Source: Apostichopus japonicus (lineage: Eukaryota > Echinodermata > Holothuroidea > Aspidochirotida > Stichopodidae). Taken from it: DNA of 64,000 nt. Positions 34,501 to 46,700 of the stretch are shown in pieces. A program made the position numbers and the translations under genes. Where the stretch lies: NCBI RefSeq assembly GCF_037975245.1, contig NC_092563.1:4771501-4835500 (forward strand). The letters are read 5' to 3'. Each line of letters begins with the position of its first letter. Positions within the stretch are counted from its first letter, which is position 1. The notes below the pieces were generated by a model. It was not told where the DNA came from and did no database searches. It worked only from the letters and a program-made list of their open reading frames with translations.

Positions 34501-37500
34501 GGGTCGTACGTTTTACGAACAGCGCCCTCAAACTTAAGAAATCTCACTTCTGGCCCTAATTGGGGGTCCAATTTGGGCCTGTGGGTTAATTTCAATATTT
34601 CTTTAAACACCATATTCCAGGAGTGTATTAATCATATTTTTAAATACTGAAGTCAAAAGTTTGTGTTTTATTTTTATCTATTCAAATTTACGACTCGAAA
34701 ATTGCGAAAATCATGCATTTCATATGTATGAAAATGCTTGCACAAGCTGATTTGAGTAGTTCAAAGGACAACAACTTCTTAGTTTTAGCATACAGGTGCT
34801 TAACAAATAAGAGGGTGGTACACTAGCATAGGGACTCCCAATAAAGAGCACTCTCTGGGTCATATGCCCAACGATGCATGAGAACAGCGCCCTCAAAAAT
34901 CACAATTTACCAATATTTTGGGCTATTTTGGGCATTTCAAGGTCAGAGTTGGTCATAATTAAAAGGGTTTTTCTTGGTTTTCAATACAAAACTAGTAAGA
35001 CATGTATAGTTATGATGCAAAAAATAAGTTAAAACATCTTTTTGACAGTTTTTTAATGATCAGATGAGCAGCTGAAAGTGGCATATAGGTACAAAATAGC
35101 CCAAAATATTGGTAAATTGTGATTTTTGAGGGCGCTGTTCTCATGCATCTTTAGGCATATGACCCAGAAAGTGCACTTTATTGTGAGTCCTTATGCTAGT
35201 GTACCACCCTCTTATTTGCTAAGCACCTGTATGCTAAAGCTTAGAAGTTGTTGTTATTTGAACTGCTCAAATCAGCTTGTGCAAGCATTTTCATACATAT
35301 GAAATGCATGATTTTCGCAATTTTCGAGTCGTAAATTTGAATAGATAAAAATAAAACACAAACTTTTGACTTCAGTATTTAAAAATATGGTTAATACACT
35401 CCTGGAATATGGTGTTTAAAGAAATATTGAAATTAACCCACAGGCCCAAATTGGACCCCCAATTAGGGCCAGAAGTGAGATTTCTTAAGTTTGAGGGCGC
35501 TGTTCGTAAAACGTACGACCCGCTTGACCTTCTTTTGGCACTTTTCCTGTACAACTGGCACTGAACAAGGATCCTATGCAAATTAAATCTCAAACATGCC
35601 TTTGTTTGTGAATATAAAGTACCCTCAAAGTAGGGCCATATTAGGCCCCTATCTCATTTTCTGCCATTTTAATTACTTGTTACAAAAAATTGGGACCGTA
35701 AATTTTCCTCAAAATTAGCTAAACTAGAAGAGTGGTCACATGTCTTCCACAATATCTGCAAATTCAGACATAAAATCTTGTTACCTATGCCGAAGGCGGA
35801 ATGTACATAACGAATATCAGCAATTTCAGCCAAAATTTGTGAAAATTTGCGACATTTTGCTCCAGCTTCAGAAATAAATATTTCCATTTAGAGAGAGAGT
35901 ACCATCACAATTTTTTGCATGACAGTTCTTTGTGATATGCTTTATCAATGTGCCAAATTTCAGATTCATAGATGCTGTCCCACATTGAAAATTTTTCATA
36001 TGTATGAGAAGGTGTGAAAATAAATTTTTCGCAATTAATTTTCATTCATTAAAATTCAAAATCCCCATAACTTACCTTTATTACCCTCCTACATTAAATT
36101 AATGTCCATATTGAGGATCTCCATGCTTTAAATTACTATAATCCCAAGTTTCATGTCTGTAGCTTACTCAGAAGAGAAGTTATTGAAGAAAAAGTCTGGG
36201 GGTTTTAATTTAGGTCAATTCAAAATGGCCGCCATTTTGGATTTTGGGGGTCAATTTCACCAATTTTTGAAAGCCGATATCTCACGAACCGATTGATATT
36301 TTCAGCTAAAATTTGGCGTGGATTCTTATCTTTATATTATGAAACTCCACACCGAATTTGGTGAAAATCTGAGACGGTGGGTGTCGAAATCAAATTTTGC
36401 TTGTTGATTTGGCATGGAATGACCCATATGCAATGTATAGAAAGATGATGATGCTTACCTGGACATACAGGACAGCAACTATCGTCTGGGTAAATTGGAT
36501 CTTCGCATTCTGGTCTCTCACAAAATGCCATTGCCATCATTACCTCGCCATTTAGACATGACATCATCATACAGTTGATGCCATCTCGCTCAATCCACAT
36601 ATCACCTTCTTCGTGTTTGCCACATTCATTCGTATCTGGTTGAATTTGATCAGTGTAAACATGGTCAGAATAAAGATCATGTAACGTTGGCTGTAATAAT
36701 GATCGGTGCGGGACTCCTCTATGACCTGCGCGGGACTGCTCTTTGACCTGTGTGGGACTGTTTTTTTACCTGTGCGGGACTGTTTAATGACCTGTGAGGA
36801 CTTCTCTATAACATGTGAGCGACTGCTCTATGACATGTGAGGGACTAATCTATGACCTGTGCGGGACTGCTCTATTGATCTATGCGGGACTGCTCTATGA
36901 CCTGCGAGGGACTGCTCTACTGACCTGTGCGGGATTGCTCTAGTGATCTATGCGGGACTGCTCTATGACCTTTGTGGGATTGCTCTATGACCTGCGAGGG
37001 ACTGCTCTACTGACCTTTGCGGGACTGCTCTAGTGATCTATGCGGGACTGCTCTATGACCTGCAAGGGACTGCTCTACTGACCTTTGCGGGAATCCTCCA
37101 TGACCTGTGCGGGACTGCTATATGACCTGTGTGGGACTGTTTAATGACCTGTGCGGGACTGTTTAATGACCTGTGAGCGACTGCTCTATGACATGTGAGG
37201 GACTAATCTATGACCTGTGCGGGACTGCTCTATTGATCTATGCGGGACTGCTCTATGACCTGCGAGGGACTGCTCTACTGACCTGTGCGGGATTGCTCTA
37301 GTGATCTATGCGGGACTGCTCTATGACCTTTGTGGGATTGCTCTATGACCTGCGAGGGACTGCTCTACTGACCTTTGCGGGACTGCTCTAGTGATCTATG
37401 CGGGACTGCTCTATGACCTGCAAGGGACTGCTCTACTGACCTGTGCGGGAATCCTCCATGACCTGTGCGGGACTGCTATATGACCTGTGTGGGACTGTTT

Positions 37501-40500
37501 AATGACCTGTGCGGGACTGTTTAATGACCTGTGAGCGACTGCTCTATTACACGTGAGGGACTAATCTATGACCTATGCGGGACTAATCTATGACCTATGC
37601 GGGACTATTCTATAGCCTGTGCGCGACTGCTCTATGACCTTGCGGGACTGCTCTATGACCTGTGTGGGACTGTTTTATGACCTTGTACGGGACTGTTTTA
37701 TGACCTGTGAGCGACTGCTCTATGACCTGTGAGGGATTGCTCTATGACATGTGCTGGACTGTTCTATGACCTTGCGGGACTGTTTTATGTCAACGAAAAA
37801 ACCTTCTGGACAATTAGGAATATCACAGTATATACTAGTGTTTGCACGGGTTATCCGGGTACCCGGGTACCCGCCCGACGCGTTACTACCCGGTTCCTAA
37901 TTTATTACCCGAATCCTACGCAAAGTGTGATTTAAAAAAAAAAAAAATTGCCAAACCGACGGTTAGGCAGATTTCCCATTGACTTAGTGTGGTGTTAGGC
38001 TACAATGTGGTCGAAGATAACAGCAATAACGAAAGCTTTCCATGGATATCTTATAACTGCGTCACAATTTCAGCTAATAAACAGATGGCTAGGCTAGATT
38101 ACCCCCATTGACTTAGTGTGGTGTTAGCCAACCATGTGGTCGAACGTAACAGCAATAACGAAAGTATTCCATGTCTTATAACTGCGTCACAACTTCAGCA
38201 AATAAACAGATGGTTAGGCTTAGCTAGATTTCTCATTGACTTAGTGTGGTGTTAGGCTACCATGTGGAAGAAATTATTATTTATTCATTCGTTTATTTCA
38301 TAGAAGGAAAGGCTGACAAGGAATTTTACGAGATGTTTATGGATTATAGACGGGATAACTAAAAAATATTAATCGCTAGTGGCTTTTTACTAATCGTTTA
38401 TTCCAAATGCGATCAAATTGCGCGAATCGCGCAATCTCGCGGCTAATGCGAACCCTGGGCCTGCATAATAGATAGTAGTAGTAGTAACAATTAACTGTTT
38501 AAGAGCTAAATTGGATATTTATATGGTTTGATCCAATAGACGTGCACGAGCAAGCATAAGCAGCGGCGGCAGTGCGATGTTAGTAGTAGTCCTAATGCTA
38601 ATTATAATTAAATAATTAATTTATTAACAAGTTAATGAAAGAAACAAAAGCAAATAAAAATTATTGAGGGAGGTTTTATACCTTATCTTACACCTACGTA
38701 TTTGAACATGAAAACATTGTCAGTAGAGAATATAATGCATTTATTACAGCATCCAATATGTAATTTCTTGAAAATCGTGATACACGAGGGTAAACAATTT
38801 TTTCCGGGTACCCGGATAGCCGACGGGTAACGGCCCTCGGGTACCCGGTTCCCGATTTTTGGACCCGTGTAAACACTAGTATATACCCTCGCAAGGATCC
38901 TCTGTATCAGTAATAGTAGTCAAACCCTATTTTGTCGAAAGTTTTTAAGTAACAATGTGGTATGCCCCCACCCCTCCCCCTGAATGAATGCACTTCTGTC
39001 CCTTGAAGTATGGCCACCACCTCAATATCAACCCCCACCCCCCCCCCCTCCACGGTTGTCTTGACTGAAACCTGTTTTGCCCTCCCTTCCCAACCGGGTT
39101 ACAAAGACTGCCAATCGACGCTTTAAGAAAATGACACTGATACATCAATATGCAATGTATAGAAAGATGATGATGCTTACCTGGACATACAGGACAGCAA
39201 CTATCGTCTGGGTAAATTGGATCTTCGCATTCTGGTCTCTCACAAAATGCCATTGCCATCATTACCTCGCCATTTAGACATGACATCATCATACAGTTGA
39301 TGCCATCTCGCTCAATCCACATATCACCTTCTTCGTGTTTGCCACATTCATTCGTATCTGGTTGAATTTGATCAGTGTAAACATGGTCAGAATAAAGATC
39401 ATGTAACGTTGGCTGTAATAATGATCAGTGCGGGACTGCTCTACTGACCTGTGCAGGACTCCTCTATGACCTGTGCGGGACTGCTCTATGACCTGTGCAG
39501 GACTGTTTTATGACCTGTGAGGGACTGCTCTATGACCTGCGAGGGACTGCTCTACTGACCTGTGAGGACTGCTCTACTGATCTATGCGGGACTGCTCAAT
39601 GACCTGCGAGGGACTGCTCTACTGACCTGTGCGGGACTGCTCTATGACCTGTGCGGGACTGCTCAATGACCTGTGCAGAACTGTTTTATGACCTGTGAGG
39701 GACTGCTCTACTGACCTGTGAGGACTGCTCTACTGACCTGTGAGCGACTGCTCTATGACCTGTGCGGGACTGCTCAATGACCTGTGCAGGACTGTTTTAT
39801 GACCTGTGAGGGACTGCTCTATGACCTGTGAGGCACTGCTCTACTGACCTGTGAGGACTGCTCTACTGATCTATGCGGGACTGCTCTATGACCTGCGAGG
39901 GACTGCTCTACTGACCTGTGCGGGACTGCTCTATGACCTGTGCGGGACTGCTCTATGACCTGTGCGGGACTGCTCTATGACCTGTGCGGGATGCTCTATG
40001 ACCTGTGCGGGACTGCTCTATGACCTGTGTGGGACTGTTTTATGACCTTGTATGGGACTGTTTTATGACCTGTGAGGGACTGCTCTATGACCTGTGAGGC
40101 ACTGCTCTACTGACCTGTGAGGACTGCTCTACTGACCTGTGAGCGACTGCTCTATGACCTGTGCGGGACTGCTCAATGACCTGTGCAGGACTGTTTTATG
40201 ACCTGTGAGGGACTGCTCTATGACCTGTGAGGCACTGCTCTACTGACCTGTGAGGACTGCTCTACTGATCTATGCGGGACTGCTCTATGACCTGCGAGGG
40301 ACTGCTCTACTGACCTGTGCGGGACTGCTCTATGACCTGTGCGGGACTGCTCTATGACCTGTGCGGGATGCTCTATGACCTGTGCGGGACTGCTCTATGA
40401 CCTGTGTGGGACTGTTTTATGACCTCGTATGGGAATGTTTTATGACCTGTGAGCGACTGCTCTATGACCTGTGCGGGACTGCTCTATGACCTGCGAGGGA

Positions 40501-43153
40501 CTGCTCTACTGACCTGTGCGGGACTGCTCTATGACCTGTGTGGGACTGTTTTATGACCTTGTACGGGACTGTTTTATGACCTGTGAGGGACTGCTCTATG
40601 ACCTGTGCGGGACTGCTCTATGACCTGCGAGGGACTGCTCTACTGACCTGTGCGGGACTGCTCTATGACCTGTGTGGGACTGTTTTATGACCTTGTACGG
40701 GACTGTTTCATGACCTGTGAGCGATTGCTCTATGACCTGTGCGGGACTGCTCTATGACCCGGCGGGATGCTCTATGACCTGTGCGGGACTGCTCTATGAC
40801 CTATGCGGGACTATTCTATGACCTGTGCGGGACTGCTCTATGACTTGTGCGGGACTGCTCTAAGACCTGCGAGGGACTGCTCTACTGACCTGTGCGGGAC
40901 TCCTCTATGACCTGTGCGGGACTGTTCAATGACCTGTGTTGGACTACTCTATGACCTGTGCGGGACTGTTTAATGACCTATGAGCGACTGCTCTATGACA
41001 TTTGAGGGACTGCTCTATGACCTGTGCGGGACTATTCTATGACCTGTGCGCGACTGCTCTATGACCTGAGCGGGACTGTTTTATGACCTGTGAGGGACTG
41101 CTCCATGACCTGTGCGGGACTGCTCTAGTATTAGTTCTATGACTTGAATCGACTTGAAAATTAAGTCACCTTTTTGAAAGGATATACTAAATATGTAAAA
41201 TGCTGCTTGGATTGAGTAAGCCATGACATATATTTGTATCTATAAAAAAAATCAATATTATCGAATGCTAGACAGGAAGTATCCCCACCGGACGGATAGA
41301 TTTATTCATTTAAAATCATTTTACGCCTTGTCCAACTTGTAAAAAAGCTCAAATTTATGGTACCAAAGAAATGGACGAAATGTATGACATTGGAATAATT
41401 CTTTAATAATTCTTTTTAACTTTACCTTCCTTTGTACAGCCAGGACAGCACCCGGGACCTTCGTAGTCAACGAAAAAACCTTCTGGACAATTAGGAATAC
41501 TACAGTGTATACCCTCGCATGGATCAATTATTAGCTCTGGTTCACACCCGGGACAACATCCTTCACCCTCGTAGTCAACGAAAAAACCTTCTGGACAATT
41601 AGGAATATCACAGTATATACCCTCGCATGGATCAATTATTAGCTCTGGTTCACACCCGGGACAGCATCCTTCACCCTCGTAGTCAACGAAAAAACCTTCT
41701 GGACAATCAGGAATATCACAGTATATACCCTCACATGGATCAATTATTTGCTCTGGTTCACAACCGGGACAGCATCCTTCACCCTCGTAGTCAACGAAAA
41801 AACCTTCTGGACAATCAGGAATATCACAGTATATACCCTCACATGGATCAATTATTTGCTCTGGTTCACACCCGGGACAGCATCCTTCACCCTCGTAGTC
41901 AACGAAGAAACCTTCTGGACAATCAGGAATATCACAGTATATACCATAGCATGGATCCTCTGTAACAGTAATATCAGTCAAAAGGTTGTTGTTAGTGTTG
42001 AATTATTTTCAACTTTTATTCAATGCTATAGCTATACAATATAATGTCGATGGAAGCAAGTAATCTAAAGGCCTGTTTTTGTATTGTTTATCTATTATCA
42101 ATACAGCTGAACAATGTATCATTTTAACAGAGCTTACACGACGTTTTCTTAAATTTACGACGTTTTATACCAAACACAGTTCACACATGAAGTACTGTCG
42201 GAAACAAAAAACAGATGGACATAATGATGAATGTCTGTCTAAATGTCTATATTATTGATCGTGTATTTTACTGACCAGTGCACTCTATGGCCGCGCATGA
42301 TGTCATCCTGCTTATCTCTTGCCCGTCTTCTAGAATAAAAGTTATTGGTGGTCCTTCAGTCCATTCCTGGAATCGAACGCAGATAAAACCGACCTCTGAG
42401 CACTCGCGTCCAGTAAGGTCTACTTGGTATATGATATCCTCAAAGGACAGGGATGTCATGTTGTTATTGACAGGTTCGGCAGCTTGTTCCGACGAAAGCA
42501 CCTGCAGAAACGAGGCAGGAACAATAGAAATTAACGTGAGAAATAATGGAAGGACAAGACAGAGAGAAAAGACGAGCTAGAAGAGAAAAAGCACGTGATA
42601 CGGAAAGGAGACAAAAACAGGACAAGCCAAAGTAAGGACACATGTGACTAATGTGACTAATAAACGCCAATACACGTACATAGCCTTGGCCTTGACTAGA
42701 CTAATTAGAAACTTTGGGAACAGGGCAAAGAAGAACCAAAGAATTAGAGTAAAAGAAAAGGAACGAAGATACAAAGAAGAAAATTACAATGCGGATCCAG
42801 AAGGCCTATATAATTATGTGGGTTTCACGTATACTCATCTCATATTTCTACCTCCCAAAACGTATGCTTTATTAGCTAGCTGCAGACCTTATTTATGTCT
42901 CAAAATTACGTCACAAAATAGAAATTGCTGTTCTCTTCCTGATTAACTATAAAGCATATGAAAGTAAATACAAATTAAAAAACAAATCATTTGTTGGTTC
43001 ATTGTGGACCTGATTCATTAGTTGAACTCTCACGTATATATATATAATGTGTAAAAGTAAGTTGGCACATTCTATCACACAAGTTTTACACATTCTATTA
43101 CACAGGCTCTCTAGTGGATAAGTAGTTTGCTAACAGTTTTAATTTATTTTAAC

Positions 43154-43213
<60 letters not shown>

Positions 43214-43695
43214 GCAGTAGACTCACTTGTTTCTGAAACGATATCTTCTCTCCCCCTCCCATGCGAAAGGCACTACTCCAAGCTTTGGCACGCCATAACT
43301 TTCTGATGCCTTCTTTAGTTTCAGCAGATAACTCTGGGTCGATCGATAGCGACAGCTTCAAGAAAACGTCAGACACTTGATTGGGAAGGAGTGAGCCGTC
43401 TACAACCTCTAATTCTATTCCTGTGAATACCACCTCTGTGAATAAAGATGAACATGGGATGTAAAACTGCAGCACTTTGAAATGCTGTGGATGATTGTAA
43501 TGCAGCTATATATATATAGGCCTATATATATATTCATTTATATATATAAATCATATATATAAATCAGCGTCCAAAGCCTAGTGGTAAGGGTGTCCGCGTA
43601 CAGAGCGGAAGGCCCGTGGTTCGAATCCCGGTGGAGGCTGAAAGTTTTTTCACTGTTCTTGATTTTTCCAACGATTTTCGATCATTACGATTTTC

Positions 43696-43740
<45 letters not shown>

Positions 43741-46700
43741 ATATATATTATATATATATATATATATAATTATATATATTATATATACGTATATATATAT
43801 ATATATACGTATATGTGTGTGTTATGCAAAATAAGTAAACGTTGCACAAATTACTTGGATTATAGCCATTTATTTGTTGTGTGAGTTAGTACAACTTCAA
43901 ATGAACTTTGATAATTTTCCTTTGGTAACCGAGAGCGCCTTTTATCCCACCGTTCCCATGCAAACAGAGTCTAAATCAATGGGAGATAACGTTGATGAGT
44001 GTGTAGTTGTCTGGTGTTTGTTTGATTTAGTCAATAAAACTCGGAATTACCTGACAAATTTCCTAGCCAACTGACACACTCTTTGGTAGTTTGTCAGTCG
44101 ATGGTTATTTACATACAACCAGTTGTTTTCCACGTGAAGAACATCTCACGAGTATCGCTTCAGATATGGTTAGTGGATGGAGCTCATCTGAAGCTGTATT
44201 CGCAAAAGTACTTGTTGTATGATAACTTTGATCCCTCCACCCACCCCCCCTTCCCCACCCGTATACAACTGGATTTGTTGGAATTACACATATCCTCAGT
44301 TCTTACTGTAATCCTAATAGCATACGCTACCGCTTTATATAGCACGATCCAGTTTTTACCAGTTTGGTACAAAACTTTAAGATTTACAGTATAATAACTG
44401 TGTTCTCTATGTGTATTGGGTGGAATCTGAGAGTTGATCAGTTCCCATTTGACAATCTGGATCAAAGAACGTGTAAACTGATGTATACGTCCACTTGTGC
44501 CCTTCGAGAAGATTTATTCCTTTCGGACTTTTATTACCTTCTCCATTACGTGCCCCGCGAGCAGATACATATGGACACTATATATATCCCTCACAAAATC
44601 TGAGAAAATTCACCTGTGGTCTCCTTGGAGATATGACATGGAATGACCCTATAGAATAATGACCCATTTGAGGGTTCTCCGGTATATTTTTGTTTGAATA
44701 TATTTGGCATTATTTACATTCTTTCAGTCACGCAGGTCTATAAGCACAAACAAGAATATGAATGAACACACACAATGACATCAACAAGTGAAAATGCCTG
44801 TCTGTTGGTATTTTAAAATGGCCGGTGCATTGGGTTGAAAAGGGTGTCATATGGTGACAATTATTACTTGTCAAAAATCTTAAATATTTGGTGTACATGT
44901 GTAAAAGGGTTGGTATAGGAGATTTCGTCAAAGTCCCCTGCATAGGGCTCTCCCTGTATTGTGTTGTTTGTGTTATAACATCTCACTCATTGCTGTGCAT
45001 GCAGTTACCAATTGACAGACAGTATGCATGTTATAGATTGTTTAAATTAGGAAAGATGTCTTTATCGAAAACATTTTCACGGGAGGACAGACCCGTTAAT
45101 TTCCATAGAAACAATTCTCTCTCGTATAATAAGTATACTTTCAACCGGTTCTGCGCGTACGCGCGGGTACGCTTACTTTCCGATAGCCATGTGATGTAAA
45201 TGCAAGAAATGATTATATTCCACCAAAACTTTGAGTGTCTGTAAGAACATAAGAGTGTGTGATATTTTGGACCAGATGTGAACTAATCCTCTCTTTTAAT
45301 CGTATTTCCCATTAAAGAAAATGTTTGAATTTCGTAATATAACATATTCTTGATAAGCGTAGCATCTTTCAAGTCTTCACCACTTTTGGATGTACTGACC
45401 CCCCCCCCCCCCCACCCAGCCTATTCAATATATTTCATCGTTTATTTTCTCGTATTTTCAAATATTATTTTTATTGTTGTTAAATGGGGGAGGGGGGAGT
45501 ATTCAATTATATCCAACGGATACCGAGAAACATCTTGTGAGTAGGAGCCAACATCGATTTCATAACCGCACTCTAGCACGGGGCCATTTACGTCATACGC
45601 TAATTCAATGTCGCCATAGGCGTATAACTACACTTGTTGGTTGAAAGATGGATTGCGGTCAATTCAATCAAGCTAACAATTCATACTGGTTCAATCAAAT
45701 ACAATAACGATAAGCGCATTTAGAAGTGAGATAGGAAGCCCATTGTGTAACCTGATCTTAGACTTAATAAGGTATACAATGCTTTAAGCCCTCCTATATC
45801 ATATCTAGTTGCCAAAATACAGGACACAAGTTTACAGAAACTCTTTGATATACCGTGCTGCTTTATACATTCACAGTCCGAGCACTAAGAATGTTTGTTG
45901 TAGTCTGTTTGTTATATCGTCTTATCTATTAACTTTTAGCCTTTAGCCTTTGAAGAAAATCCTGCTAGGATCGAAACGTCAGGCCAACTTACTTTAACAC
46001 ATTCTCCTACACAGGCTCTCTAGTGGATCAGCAGTTTGCTATTAGTTTTTTTTATTTTAACTTTTGTATGTGTAGAAGTTTTTCTTTATATGATCATACA
46101 CTATCATCTGAACTTTTATATTAGTTATTCTTCCTGTTTAACGCGGACGGTACTTTATGATTCCTCTTTATACATTTTATATTTATACCGGAATGAATAA
46201 ATTATATGAAATACATGTTGACAATAATTGTACAACCCTATGGCGTACTAAGAACTCCACCCACCTTTCCTGCACACCATGGTAACAAAAAGATGATTGC
46301 TTAATGATAGCCTATACATACTTCTTTTTTTTTTAAATCTAAAAAAATTTCACGATAAATGGATATGGTGAAAATTATGTTATAAACTTGTTATTGATAG
46401 TATATTTATCATAATATATGAGTTAATATATACTTAATTAAACACGTACTCACTTCTTCTAAGTGTATAATGTGGTATCTTATAGTACGAACAGAACAGA
46501 TCATGTGGTGGTAATAATGTTTTAGTGTTGAGCCATTAATAACTTTCAGATATTGAGACACTTTATACACATCACAGTATATGTTGCAAATAAATATTGT
46601 GATTATGATCAGCTAGGCTAATTGATTGACTTTAGTACCACTGTACCGGTATATTTTTAAACGGAGAATATTATTCTTGATCCCAGATCAGCTCAGGCCC

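Noticed and set aside
34429-35593. Same 73-codon frame found on both strands
   Set aside because: It is the two arms of the foldback element, not two genes.
36701-41128. Short regularly repeated units suggestive of a CRISPR array
   Set aside because: There is no alternation of a constant repeat with unique spacers; these are minisatellites in animal introns.
43573-43640. tRNA gene
   Set aside because: It has A and B boxes but no proper cloverleaf, a trailing body and TA tail, and a second copy; it is a SINE.
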